From NCBI GenBank assembly GCA_905182995.1, contig CAJJDP010000057.1:437171-501170 (forward strand): 64,000 bases of DNA, given 5' to 3'. Source of the stretch: Paramecium octaurelia (taxonomy: Eukaryota; Ciliophora; Oligohymenophorea; Peniculida; Parameciidae). The translations under genes and the position numbers were made by a program. Under the pieces are notes generated by a model that ran no database searches, was not told the origin of the DNA, and saw nothing but the letters and a program-made list of their open reading frames with translations. Positions 14,482-26,453 of the stretch are shown one piece after another; positions within the stretch are counted from its first letter, which is position 1; the number at the start of each line of letters is the position of its first letter.

Positions 14482-15904
14482 ATGCTTAGCCAAAATTTAA
14501 ATAAAATGTTGGAATCAAGTTCAGGAGTGGTCCAAAGGGGTGTCTCTGCAGCCAGTGTTGAGAAACAGGAGCAAAAACCCAAGGCTAACCAAGATAGGGT
14601 CATGTAAGATTTTCATTGATAAAAGTGGCCCAATCTGCAAGGCTCCCAACCATCTGAAGGATAAGTATATCAAAAGGGGCTACAGGATCAATTTTAAGAA
14701 CAATAAGGATGTATTGAAGAGTCTGTTCATGTGGCACAATGAATTGGTGAACATTTGGACTCATTTGATTGGGGCTCTGATTATCATCTCCCTGATATTG
14801 TATTTGTGGTTGAATTATGATGAATTGTTTAGATAAAAAGCAATCAACTCATTTCATGGTAATTCTGAAGCAATATGATAGAATCACTTCATCATATATA
14901 TTAACAAGCATATGATTTTGAATAGCAAATTCAAGGATAATTGGAACTAGGTTTGCACATTTTGCAAGATGATGTTCAGAAGGTTCAATAACAATTGCAG
15001 GAAAATATTGAAAACGTGAATAAGTTTATTAATGAGGTGGCCCATTAATACGATTAGGAATTTCAGAAAATCCAAAAGAATATAGCTTAAGCATTTGATT
15101 GGGAGAATTTGTAATGGAAGTACAACATATCAGAAATTATTACTGATTACAAAGCTAAAGCAATAGAAATAGTTGAATCTAAAGATTTTGATTGGATAGA
15201 TTTATATTTAGGATTTTAACATCTAACTGGAGGTTAAACTATTGATGAAGAAAAGCTTCACAAACTAATATCAAGATGGCCATTGATAGCATTTCTAGTA
15301 ACTGCCATAGTCTGTTTGGGTTGTAGTACAATATATCATCTTTTCTATTGTCTTTCAGAGAGAGTGAATAGGATACTATTAAGATTGGATTATGCAGGTA
15401 TTTGCTTCTTGGTTTCTGGATCCACATTTGCACCATTATTTTATGGGTTTCAATGCAATCCTCATTATGCAGTCATTTATGCGAGCATCTAGGGATTCTT
15501 TGCGATTGTGTTGTTCAGTTTGTGCTTGTTTGACTTTTTCTATAAGGAGGAGTGGAGAACATTGAAGAGCAATCTGTTTGCAGGACTCGGAGTGACAAGT
15601 GCAATACCCTTCATTCATTTTGCAATTGATGATGCTAAATTGGAAGGGTTCAGCTTCGCAACCCAATGTCCTTATTATGTTGCCATGGCAATCGCTTATC
15701 TGTAAGGATGATTGAATGATTTGTAGCTCTGGCCTGTACATCTATAATATAAGGTTTCCTGAGAAGCACGTGCCTGGGAAGTTTGACAATTGTGGGTAGA
15801 GTCACCAAATCTGGCACATTAGTGTGGTGGTGGCAATTCTATTTACGTATGTGGGTTCCTTGAATGCTTACTATTAGAGATTGGATCTGCCTTGTAGAGA
15901 GTGA
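14482..15904 (+). CDS. PAQR-family seven-helix receptor with large insertion
   Basis: Progestin/AdipoQ (hemolysin III) family, 450 aa. ATG 14482 (a second in-frame ATG at 14506), TGA 15902-15904; introns 14603-14624, 14859-14881, 15702-15726. Family signatures: GYRINFKNNKDVLKSLFMWH, HNELVNIWTH before helix 1, STIYHLFYCLSERV (Ser and His of the Zn/ceramidase-like site), LRLDYAGI (conserved Asp), PGKFD, and QSHQIWH with the final paired His. Members are integral membrane proteins; animal relatives have ceramidase activity. Odd feature: ~130 hydrophilic, coil-forming residues (QDDVQKVQQQLQENIENVN) lie between helices 1 and 2, normally a short loop. Otherwise all catalytic-type residues are kept. 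Confidence 0.9.
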
Positions 15905-15950
15905 TGAAAGATGTTTATGTAAATAATTATATTTAATAAAATAATATAAA

Positions 15951-16910
15951 ATGATAAAGAGAAATACCTAATTAAAGAAATAAATAGCATCTTCCAGAAA
16001 TTAAGGGACCAACAATAAGGCGTGTCTGAAGCCTTAGGTCTTCCAATTCCCGCAGTTAATGAACAAAACCACTACGTTTTCTGAAGCCATCAGATTCTAA
16101 GGGTAGATTCAATAGCCATTGACGCCGGAGATTATGATTAGACAATCCATCAACAAACCCAGGGTGATCGAGCAACCCAAATTCAAAAACAATTATGGAG
16201 TTTAACGCTTTTCGGCTAAGGTTGTTTCAAAGCAATAAAATGTGAAGGAACCAGTCATCATAAAAATAACTACAAGCAAGAATCAGCAGGTGATTCAATA
16301 ATTGGAAGAATAGAGTGAATATCAATTGAGTGAATTGGGCACATTCGACGATTTGATTCAGCAAATCCAAGAACGGGTTTTGGCTAAAAATTCAAACATC
16401 TTATAATTGGCATAAGACATCTGTTCAATAGAAGCCATTGATTTGAGAGGTCTTTAATGCATACCCTAATTGATCAAGCATCTTTTGATTTCATCAGTTT
16501 AGTAATAACTTCAGATACCTTAAATTTTATCGATCTTATTCACATTAAGCGAAGAAATCATGACCAGAGATGATCTTGATGAATCCCTATTGGAAATCAT
16601 CAAAGTCTATTTGCAGAGAGGTTACGAGACCAATCTTCAAATGATTGTCGTCTTCATCAAACGTTGTGGGTAGATGATTTATTATATCAGAGCCAATAAA
16701 TAGAAGGTGTTGAGTGAACTACTCATAACACTCTTACTCAAATTCAATGGGTTTAACACATATGAAGAATCTCAACTGCAATTGGCCTTCAATATTGTAT
16801 TGAGACACAAGCAATTGAGATTGCACATCAAGGAGAATAAAGATATTGTCAAATTGAAACAACCCACATTGGTAGAGTAACTATAGAAATTTAAAATTAC
16901 AATTAATTGA
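15951..16910 (+). CDS. Hypothetical helical protein, 319 aa
   Basis: Intronless: ATG 15951, TGA 16908-16910, 320 codons with 30-odd TAA/TAG Gln codons. The first ~110 residues are polar with Gln/Pro-rich stretches. From ~residue 120 on it looks all-helical with repeating Leu/Ile pattern (IDLRGLQCIPQLIKHLLI, QIPQILSILFTLSEEI, LLEIIKVYLQRGYETN), suggestive of a HEAT/armadillo-type solenoid, but no family is certain. It starts only 46 bases after the PAQR stop. Confidence 0.75.
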
Positions 16911-16972
16911 TAACATGAACTTCGTTTATATTATTATCTTAAATTAAATGCATTCCTGATACTCTATATAAA

Positions 16973-17751
16973 TCAAATGAAGATGCAAAACCATGAAAGG
17001 AACATGTAGAACAGAAATATTGGGTACACAGAAATGACCTTCTTCTCCTCGTTCATCATACTGCTCATAAAAGACAGCGAAGCTATTCAATAGTGTCAAT
17101 AAACTCACAAAATGTTGACCACAGAAATGCAACTCCAACAATTACCAATCTTAAGAAAAATCCAAAATAAGATTAAAGGAAAGTTATCACAACAGCAGCC
17201 ACATTGATTGGAAATACACAATAACCAAGGACGCAAACACTCTAAAAAAACGATACTTATCCACCTAACAATTTTGCATTTACTCTAATTTCAAACTTAA
17301 ATTTACGTTATCACAGCAGACCCTCCCCACATTATGATAAAGATTGTGCCAAAGATAGTGTCGGCTAATAATTAAGTCAATCAATACATGATTGATTCGA
17401 ATTGATGCCCAGTGTCCTAATTGATAATCAATATTGTGTGTACATTGCCAATAACAATGATAGGAGCAGTGGTCCCCATAAATCCCCTAGATGTAATGTA
17501 ATCGATAGTCTTACAATTTCTCAGCTTTCTTCCTTGGGTCTCCTTCATTCTGGGAATGATCACATAGGACAATTTATACAGGATCATATTGATGTCTCTC
17601 AACTTTACATTAAAACCATTATTACTAGAGTGTCCAACACAGGCTCATCGAGAGTGTTCACTTACACCTCTTGTTAATTCATGTGTGCATAATCCACAAA
17701 TTTGGCTTGTCCTTAAAACATCCCACTTCCGAAGGGGTGATTATCTGTCAT
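16973..17751 (-). CDS. YIPF6: YIPF6-like Yip1-domain Golgi protein
   Basis: Five-helix membrane protein of the Yip1 family, acting with Rab GTPases in ER/Golgi trafficking. 209 aa; ATG 17751-17749, TGA 16975-16973. Six introns (17603-17625, 17487-17514, 17417-17443, 17365-17387, 17285-17306, 17083-17108) in under 800 bases, giving exactly 210 codons. The YIPF6 pattern is clear: NTLDEPVLDTLLRDI, KLSYVIIP, WDLWGPLLL, IMWGGSAVIT, then LLGGQVSFFQSVCVLGYCVF and VYPIFLFYMFLSW at the end. N-terminal ~35 residues are cytosolic. It is convergent with the upstream plus-strand gene (62 bases apart). Confidence 0.92.
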
Positions 17752-17801
17752 TTTATATAAATAAATATAATTAATCTTAGGAATAATAATATAGATTTAA
17801 T

Positions 17802-19184
17802 TCAAAACCTCATAAAAGGCTTTTTAGTCGGTGTTTTTGACTGTCCTTAGAATGATCTATTGTTAGGAGATTTGCTTTTGGCATTGTATTTGTCATTGAG
17901 TAATTCTTTATACTTCATTTCAAACGAAGATTAAGTTCTTGATTTGATTTGAAACTTAGAATTTTATTGTGATTCTTCCAAATTTATCATAAATCATACC
18001 ATCTTTTATCGCAATGTCTCTCAGATAGAACAACCCCAACATATTTTGATATCCACATTGTATTAGCTTCTTCTCCTAATCAATCTTCACTACTACCACC
18101 TTATTGCCAGGTCTCAATGTGAAAATATCTCCACTTAGTGATTTGCAAGTATTCAACACTATCCCCTATTTGCAGTATTAGAATTGATTTTGTTAAGAAA
18201 ATTGAGAATATTGCTGCGAAGCCGAATTCGGAACAGTTTTCTGGGAAAACAAACTCAACCTCGCCTTCTGCGGAATGTTATTGGCTTACAACTTAGACAA
18301 ATGACTGAGAATGGGATTGCAATTCTATTCAAAATTAAGTTGGGTTTACTCTGGTTAATTAGAAGTCTAATCATAATTACCTTGTTGACTCTGCTGTTGT
18401 GAGAATCTTTGCTGAGTGTTTTTATCCAACAATCTCAGAAGGTTGTGATTTTCGTTCCTTTGATAATCCTTCGAAGATATCTCGGATGATTGTTCAATTG
18501 AGGACTTGGAATGATCGGAATCCAATTGGCTGACTTGGATTCCGATTTCTAATTTGAAATCCGAAACAGGTTATTAAGAAGATTATTGGGGTTTGAAATA
18601 ATTCATTTATTTCGCTAATTGCTCTTGACGATCAGTGTGTCTTCTAGAAATCGGAATGTTCGGTTCAAAACTGTCCTAACTATTGGAGTGTCTGCTTTCA
18701 TCTTGTTTGGTATAGGTTTTAGAATTGTTCATCTTGCTATTGTTAATTTCATCTTAATATTTAATGCTTGCATTTCCTACTCTCTACTTCTTTAAATTCT
18801 AGTATCTTTGGATTGTGCTTTCTAAAATTCAATCATCAATCACATACCACTCATCTTAGCCGATTACCCTTCATTGTCGTAATCCTCTTCCATTATTTTC
18901 TGTAGCTTTTTAGTCTGCAATAAGCCAGCCTCACTGCTGCTATTTGAATCCTAATCTGAGTGGACCTCATTCTTTTTCTGCATTTAAATGCCTTCCATGA
19001 AATTCCCCTTCCTCTATTGAGACTGGTTCTGCGATGAATCCAGGGCATTGTTAATCGACTATTGTTGGTTAGCATTGAATGAACTCTGGTACTTCTTGTT
19101 TTCATTGGATTGTGTCTTATCAGCCTTAAAAAATTATTCATCTTCTTGATAGACATTTTGGTTAACCGATTAAATTATAATCAT
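17802..19184 (-). CDS. Gln-rich protein with C-terminal SH3-like domain
   Basis: 443 aa; ATG 19184-19182, TGA 17804-17802; introns 18822-18847 and 17975-17999. The first ~330 residues are low complexity (Gln, Ser, Asn, charged), with short coil-prone parts. Around residues 345-400 there is an SH3-like fold: SGDIFTLRPGNKVVVVKID followed by KKLIQCGYQNMLGLFYLRDI, spacing and hydrophobic pattern as in SH3 domains (ALYDY-like strand, then a GLFP-like end). The tail is Ser/Lys-rich (SKSPNNRSFQGQSKTPTKK). Without the last intron the frame stops early; splicing it gives the tail. Likely a scaffold protein; no named family. Confidence 0.72.
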
Positions 19185-19331
19185 TATTTTTTTTATTATA
19201 AATTTCAGATATGAAAGTCAATAGGGCTCCTCACTTGTAATCCAGCCTACACTACCAATTATTTAATAACGCACAGTGTGTATTTAGAAAATGCAATCTA
19301 AATTATCAATTATTTATATTTATAAATATTT

Positions 19332-21267
19332 ATGACTGATGGTTCTGGAATCAAGTATCTGGAATAGTACGTTTGCTTCAATTCCATGTAAGTTGGATCA
19401 AAAGGAACCGTATTTAGAGGATGCTTATTGAATAACACAACCCAAAGTTTAGCAATTAAATAATGCGAATTGCATGTAAGTGTTGAAATTAAGTAAAAAG
19501 AGTGAGTCTGAAAGTTTGAAAACCTTGGATCTCATCAAAATGGAGTTGAAGAGATTGCAGAATATCAAACATCCCAATTTCATTAAGATCTACGATGTCA
19601 TCAAAAATCACAATATGCTGTACTTCATCCAAATGCTTTGTGAAGATGGCAGTCTCCAGGATCATCTCACTCTGCGGAAAGACAAACCCCTAAGTGAAGT
19701 ACTTTATGTGTTCATTAATTAAGCATGAGTCAATACAATTCATGTAACATATTATCGAAGGATATAAAGAGTTAAACATGGTTAATATCATTCATAACAA
19801 CTTGAAACCATCCAACATCCTCTTACACAAAGGAGTGGCTCTGATCTCCGATCCCTATTACGCAGGAATCCTCTAATAAGAAGTCATGAAAGGACTCGCC
19901 ACCCAAGACATCAATACCTTAAAGAATCTTCCATTCCCAAGTTATTTGGCTCCAGAAGTTCTGCATGGACAGCCTTACACTAGTAAATGCGATATTTGGT
20001 CATTGGGCTTGATATTTTACTAAATGCTCTATGGAGTACAGCCTTGGTATGCCTAAAATATCCACGAGTGGCTGGATAATATTAGTAAATTCGTACGTAC
20101 TTATCTCTCTTAGTTAGCCATTGCAATTCCCACCTCGACCAACTAGAAAATAGAGTATTAAAGAACTGCTTACCAAGATGCTTACCGTTTCTCAAGAGGA
20201 CAGAATCTCATTCCAAGATCTGATTCAAGACCCCGTACTCATCATCAAGCAGGAGGAAGAATAAATTGATTTCTAGGGCACTTCAGATAAAGGTACCAAT
20301 GATCCCAATTTAAAATAGATGAATTTTTGTATTTAATCAAAGCAAACGGGGTTATTCTCGAGAAAAATCTAGTGGTCAAGTATCTAATGAAAGAGCAGGT
20401 AGTGTTAGCATTAGAGGAAGATTAATGGAAGCAGAGTGATGTGGAGGCGAGAATCTAGCAATGTTATTATGAGAAGGAACCAGATATCTCGGTATTTATA
20501 AACATCTTACATAAAAAGGTAGAAAGGATGGCTATCAAATACAAAAATGACAAGAAGAAGAAAGACATTTTCCAAAAATACTATTAGTATTTCATCTTTG
20601 AAAGAAATATTGCCTTCTTTTATAATTTTCTCGTGTAAAGGATTGTTAAATTGCAAGTGGATTGGCAGATACAACTACAAATAGATTTTTATCATAGGTT
20701 GATTTACTTAATAGCCAAATATCAAATGATTATTTTAACTAGAATTAGTAACTAACTTCAAGCAAATGGTAATCACAGTTTTGATCAAGATCTCTGGGGA
20801 AGATTTCAAAAATCTTAAGTATTTAAGAATTGTGTATAAAACATTAGTAATATTAACTATTGGTAGCGTAAATAGAATAAGATGGTCTTAATTCTTTGGA
20901 CTTCTATAAGTCAATTTCTAAAAGATGTTAGTAGATCCTAAGAGAGGAATTCGAGAATAATAAACACAATCAATTGATTGTGGGCATGATCAATAATTTC
21001 TAGGCTGTCTTGAACGAGAATTTTGAAGCTAATGAAATTTTTAATGTGCTCTTCAGAGAATGCATTATGGAATGTCTCAAGGTTGTCAAAACCTTAGCAA
21101 GCAAATAAGTAGACATCAATCTATTAAATTACTATCTATTGATCTCACTCAATCCCTACGATGAATTCAAAGATATCAATTATGATTTCAACACATTTTA
21201 TGAAGATTCAGAAAATTATTCATTCTAAGAATTACAAGAAAAATTAGCAAAGAAAAGCAATAAATGA
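19332..21267 (+). CDS. Pseudokinase with large C-terminal domain
   Basis: 601 aa protein-kinase fold lacking catalytic residues. ATG 19332, TGA 21265-21267; introns 19476-19500, 19699-19723, 20093-20117, 20293-20318, 20819-20847 give exactly 602 codons. Glycine-loop equivalent VGSKGTVFRG and the ATP lysine (LAIK) are present, but HRDxKPxN is [13 protein letters not shown] (catalytic Asp lost) and DFG is DPY. The substrate-side lobe (YLAPEVL, CDIWSLGLIFYQML) is well kept. The ~280-residue tail is mostly helical with no recognised domain. It resembles ULK-type kinases in the C-lobe. Probably a signalling scaffold or allosteric partner; it sits in a kinase-rich neighbourhood but forms no obvious operon. 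Confidence 0.82.
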
Positions 21268-21471
21268 TTGTATTCAATATTATAGAAATTAATATATTTG
21301 TATTCTGAATTTAAAATACCCATCTTCAGGAATTCTCAGTTTTTATAAATCTTAATTTACTAACTTTATTTTCTATTGAAATCAATATGGAATCGATTAT
21401 ATGTTGTCTTAAAATTGAATAAATAATTATTCAAAAAGGGATAAATAATTTTAATGTAGAAATCTTTCGAG

Positions 21472-22606
21472 AATGATCAAATTCAAATTGGTTTACCTTT
21501 GAGTTTCCAAAGTCCGGTTGATGATTCTAAGGGTATATTGCAAATCAATAGGTTCAGTGATCAATTAGACTTTAAATACAGTCCTTATATAACACAAAAC
21601 CAAGAATCAAAAAACATGGTAATCCCTTTTACTCCAGAATAACAGTAAAGTCCTAATTAAGAACAATAACTAATTGCTAATGCCAGTGAGGATTAGAAGT
21701 TGGAATTCTTTCGGTCAACACTGTACTTGTGGTTGATGTGGGAGTCTGTCATGTTTGTAATTTTGCTCTTCAATGTAATGCAAATAGATGTTTACTGTGA
21801 TCAGATAAAAGGATTTATTCTATTTGGATTTCTGGTATTTGGTTCTTTAGCTTTGGTCTTGATAAAATATAAGAACGAAAGGAAATTAGAATGTCTGGAT
21901 GTCATAAATAATAATAATGTTGATAAGCTATTCTTTATTATGGTAATGATAGTAGAAGGGATTTTCCACGTTAAGTTAATTGCCGTTATTGAATGTTTAT
22001 GTGTTGGGGATAGATATTATGGGCGAAATTTTGATTTCTCAATGGAAAAATAAATCGTTTATTAAGGGTTATTAATCCATTTATCGATTTTAATATCGAT
22101 TGGTTTTATTTTAGTAATCACTTTGATACAATAGAAGATAGATCCAAAATGTAAATAAATTAGTCATATAATTAGAATATCTCATAATTTCTTTGATTAT
22201 TTCCTTATTACTGGGAATTATGTACTAAGCAGCCTCCCCACAAATTGAATTAATTCCAATTATGGTAATTTTTGTAATTTTTTGTTTATTTGGCACTGTA
22301 ACAGTTATTTCGGGTTAGCAAATTACCGATGGAAAAGTAATAGTATATTTAATATCCTCTAGTTTGGTTTAGATAAGAAACGAAACTATATGGGATCCTT
22401 ATTATTGTACTTAAACTTGTTTAGGCTTTGCTGTTGATATTACTTAAATGTATATAATAATTATAATATCAATAATTAATTGTAAGTATTCTGATCAAAA
22501 ATATAATTAATGGAAAAAAATTAAAGTTTAATTAATAAAGTATCACCATTTACTTCGATTAGTGAGGGATAAAAGTATATAATCACTAAAAACCTACCTT
22601 AATTGA
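21472..22606 (+). CDS. Seven-transmembrane protein, tentatively TMBIM/Bax-inhibitor-like
   Basis: 369 aa; first in-frame ATG 21472, TGA 22604-22606, one intron 22151-22175. A polar ~90-residue head is followed by about seven hydrophobic helices (LYLWLMWESVMFVILLFNVM; GFILFGFLVFGSLALVLI; LFFIMVMIVEGIFHVKLI; LLIHLSILISIGFILVI; YLIISLIISLLLGI; IPIMVIFVIFCLFGTVTV; a last one ending ITQMYIIIIISIIN). Number, spacing and the acidic residue opening the last helix resemble TMBIM proteins, which conduct Ca2+ across ER/Golgi membranes, but identity is too low by eye to be sure. The 3' end overlaps the next gene in another frame by 97 bases; the true stop or the next start may differ. Confidence 0.6.
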
Positions 22607-24059
22607 TTTAGATTGTCTTGAAGGATGCTGCTGAGTTTCAATCGACTTAAATATAAAAATTAAAGGCCTTGCAATAATTGAAGATGATCTGTTGCATAGG
22701 TGACATTGGAGAATATTTGACTTAAATATTTAAGTTGTTGGCCAAGATTTATACGAATGATGATAAATATTATTTGAATGAAGTAAAGATGAATTAGATT
22801 ATGAATAGTGTAGATAAATATGCTATGTGATTGGATTGAAGATACAAATAGATTATTATTTGCCAACATTGATAAATTAGGCGAGATTCGAATTGCAGGC
22901 TCAATAATCAAAAACATTATGCAATCTGATCAACATTATAAGCGAGACAATAGTGCATGAGAATGACAATCTCGATCTTTAGAGTTTGGTTCATTTGATT
23001 GGAGACATCGAGAGTGTCTATTCTGATTGTTGGGAGGTGATGGAATGTGTTTATTATTTGGAAAATCGAATAATAAGTTAATCTTAACAAGAATTACCGA
23101 TTTACGTGAGATAATTGTTCTAAGCTCTTCTAACAATCAGATCATTCAATAAGTTGGATTGTGAACCATTGCTTCATTCATTGTCAACGAAATGCGGATA
23201 CACAAGTGTAACTGATTTACATGCAAATGAAATAAGTTTGATTCTAGAACAGATAGTAAATTAAGAGCATTTTAAGACTTGGAAGCACAACACGAGAGAA
23301 TTCCTAAAATTTAAGGCAATAGTAACAGGATGCGGGGATGGGATATCTAAATACATGCAATAGATTATACAGATAATGAAATATTCTTTGGGTGGTGACT
23401 AGGAAGTTGAATTGCGTTTGGAAGTGCTTTTGTTATTGGACAGAGTAGTATAGATTTAATCAATCAAAGACAGTATAAGAATGTATGCAGCAGTAATGAT
23501 ATCCTAATTGTTAATCCAATCTATGGTTTGGAAAGCCAATAAACCAACAGTGAAGGTAAGAAAGGCAGCTGTAATAATAACACTGTATTTGAGTGAGATG
23601 TTGAGTTAGGAGGAAATATTGGAGTTGTTCCCAGCTTTGGCAGCTCCCTTGAAATCGTGCATGACTGATGATTGGGCACCAGATTTGAGATTTGCATCAA
23701 GTAAATTGGCAACAAGTTTAATAAAGAAGTGCTAGATTTTAAATTATGAAATCATCAGGGATTTCTATCCTTCTCTGTTGGAGAGATTGGATGATTCATA
23801 AAATCAAATTAGAATAGAGATTACTTTTGCAATTGCAGCAATAATGTAGTAGAAGTATGACTCGACAACGATATTGGAATACATTGTAAAGGCAACATTG
23901 ATTCATTTGGATGATTCAAGTGAAGAAGTGCAGAGGGCTGTTTTCGAATGTCTTTTGAGATGTCCAGAGAAGGGAGTTGTGTTGAAGGAGGCAGAATTGG
24001 CAGTGAAGAATTTCAAATACCCACGATTGTGTTAGGAATTGATTAAATTGTTGAGTTGA
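22510..24059 (+). CDS. HEAT-repeat protein resembling DNAAF5/HEATR2
   Basis: 507 aa helical solenoid. ATG 22510, TGA 24057-24059, intron 22783-22808. The whole sequence is tandem alpha-helical pairs typical of HEAT repeats. The C-terminal part (LLERLDDSQNQIRIEIT; ATLIHLDDSSEEVQRAVFE; then a short segment ending YPRLCQELIKLLS) parallels the end of DNAAF5, a cytosolic factor for pre-assembly of axonemal dynein arms, which is plausible in a ciliate. It is shorter than animal DNAAF5 (~850 aa). The N-terminus is uncertain: the first 97 bases overlap the preceding gene in another frame, and an alternative in-frame ATG lies at 22684. Assignment is from pattern memory, not a search. Confidence 0.65.
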
Positions 24060-24126
24060 ATATAATTGTGATATATATATAAATAGTAGATTATAATGTA
24101 ATTATTTTACAATAATAATAAATAAT

Positions 24127-25562
24127 ATGAAAACTATAGATAAATATACATTGCTCAATTAAATTGGGTAAGGATAATACGGCAAGGTATACAAGGCGAA
24201 TAAACACAACACTCAAGAATATTATGCAATCAAAGTCATCAAACTAACTCGATTTAAACAATTACCGAAATTAACTTAATTCACAATGAACGAAGTTGAA
24301 ACATTAAAACGAATTAACAATCCAAATGTGATCAAGTTTATCGAATTATTCAATTCTAAGAATAACCTATATTTAGTTTATGAGTTTTGCAATGGTGGTA
24401 ATCTTGAAGAGTATATTCAAAGAAGCCGGAACCTCAGGGAAAGTGATGCGATGGATAAATTTGCTTAATTATTGAATGGGTTTGAATCCTTGCAGAAAGA
24501 GAACATTCTGCATCGAGATTTGAAGCCTTCCAACATTCTTTTGCATGACAACATTGTGAAGATAGCAGATTTCGGTTTTTGTAAAAATATTGAACCTTTT
24601 GATCTCACTTAAACAATGGTAGGATCGCCAATTTACATGGCCCCTGAAATCTTGTTAGGAGAACCCTATAGCTTCTCTGCTGACATCTGGTCTCTAGGAG
24701 TGTGTCTTTACGAGATGCTGTTTGGAAGATGTCCCTACGAAGACGTGACCATCCCGAGACTAATGTACCAAATACAAAATCAACCTGTAACGATGATGCA
24801 CACCATATTAGCTGACAATCCCTTACCAAATTGGAGAGGGAATCGAACGACTGTTGAGACGGATGCTCACTGTTGATCCGAGACAGAGAATATCCTGGCA
24901 AGAACTGTTCCAACTCAGGATCTCCAAAAGTCAGAAGAGTGTCTCGCCACTCACCAACAGTAATAGAAGAGGTGTATCTCGTAAGTGTAATATAATTTAA
25001 TATTAGCAATTAGATAAAACTCCTCGCCCTATCAACAAGTGTTCCAGAAGAAGAACAGTCAGCACTTCTCCTCAAAGATGACTGAAACATCCGAAAGTGG
25101 AATCTACACCAACATCAAGATCATTCTGCAGCAAAGGAAACAATTGCATGAGCACATCCAAGCCATCATCAAACTCTTAGAGGTCAACGACAATGTCCAC
25201 GTCCCCTTAATGGTACTCTTCATGATCAGATACATTCAATCTCAACTGAAACTAAATTTCGACTCTCTCATCAGATTAAGAGAATTCAAGAACACTCCTC
25301 AGTTCGACAAGATACAATATATTTATAAGGAAGATGAAAGGTATTCTCTTTTTCATTACTCTCTCTCCCTTTTAGCTAAATCCTCCTAGTCGAAAAACAG
25401 ATAGTCCAGGAATTGAACAAGTCCCAATGTCCTTCCGACAACGTCACCACTGAAGAATTCCAATGGAATACTAAGTAGTTCTTGCGTACCATCTCCGATG
25501 ATATCCAATTGTCAGAATTGCAGAAATATTTCTATAGATTTTTAGATTCACTTAATAAATGA
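24127..25562 (+). CDS. Protein kinase, ULK/ATG1-like
   Basis: 449 aa; ATG 24127, TGA 25560-25562; introns 24787-24811, 24981-25006, 25341-25375 (35 nt, pyrimidine-rich) give exactly 450 codons. The kinase domain begins at once: [63 protein letters not shown]. Sequence style is that of the expanded ciliate ULK/ATG1-like group. The ~180-residue tail is Ser-rich, then helical ([16 protein letters not shown]), possibly equivalent to the C-terminal helices of ULK kinases that bind ATG13-like partners; that is inference. All catalytic residues are present. Starts 67 bases after the previous stop. Confidence 0.87.
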
Positions 25563-25583
25563 TATAAATATAATATTGATATT

Positions 25584-26272
25584 TCATATTTTCACCTTTT
25601 TATTTATGTCATCCCCCAATATCCAAGCCTAGATTTATTGTTAACATTTAGTAAATGCTTCATACTCGATGTTATCAACAATTATTTAATATTTTTCCCG
25701 CTCTATTTCAACGAAAGCATTCGGAGACGTATTTTATATCATATGCACAATCAATCCTATTTGCTCCGGAGCCAATTATTTTAAATTATTCGAAAATTCC
25801 ACCTTGTCATTATAAGTCACCTATTCCTAAGGTTCCTCCTGATACACATCCGATGTAATCTCCTTTGTTTTTGGTACCACCTAAGGAAGGTTCACAAGAG
25901 GCAGATAATTTTTCACATTCTTCTTAAACAACCTTTCCAACTTCTCAGCTATTTTCGTTATCCACTATCAATCTTAATTCAAATTATTACACTCTGCGGT
26001 CCATTGTACAATTTGCAATTATCCCAAATTAGTTATATCTCATCCAAACACTCCTCCACAGTTTTGTATGTATTGTTATTCAATTTGAATTGTACCGTCC
26101 CCAAATCCATTGGTCTCTTAACTATTTAGATATAATCAGGCAGATTCAATCTCTTATAATCTACAGGCTAACGAAACTCGACACTATCATTTGAATCAAT
26201 CAATTGTTGAACTATTTAATTCAGTCGTTTTTATTCATCCTTATTTAGTGGAGTTTGAGTATTTTTTATCAT
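25584..26272 (-). CDS. Bromodomain protein with NET-like domain
   Basis: Short BET-like acetyl-lysine reader, 220 aa. ATG 26272-26270, TGA 25586-25584, one intron 25965-25990. Bromodomain at ~residues 15-115: FRQPVDYKRLNLPDYIQIVK, RPMDLGTV, and the acetyl-lysine-binding Asn in WDNCKLYN. The intron lies just after that Asn. At ~residues 148-205 an extra-terminal (NET)-like helical domain follows (LAPEQIGLIVHMIQNTSP). A single bromodomain plus NET is the compact BET form seen in protists. Expected to bind acetylated histones in the nucleus. Tail-to-tail with the ULK-like kinase, 21 bases apart. Confidence 0.9.
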
Positions 26273-26453
26273 TCAGATGAGATTGTATATAATATTTATA
26301 TAAATATAAGATAATATATCTTTTCCTTTTTTAACTTCATGCCTCTTCTCAAATTCTTGTGTCACTATTTGAAAATGTTACCAATTACCCTTCTAATTTC
26401 GGCATTCTTTCATTCGCTCTTCATTTATATAATTAATAGAAATAAATCTTAAA

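Noticed and set aside
15239-15741. Minus-strand ORFs over the PAQR gene
   Set aside because: Antisense shadows; the plus strand carries the conserved PAQR residues.
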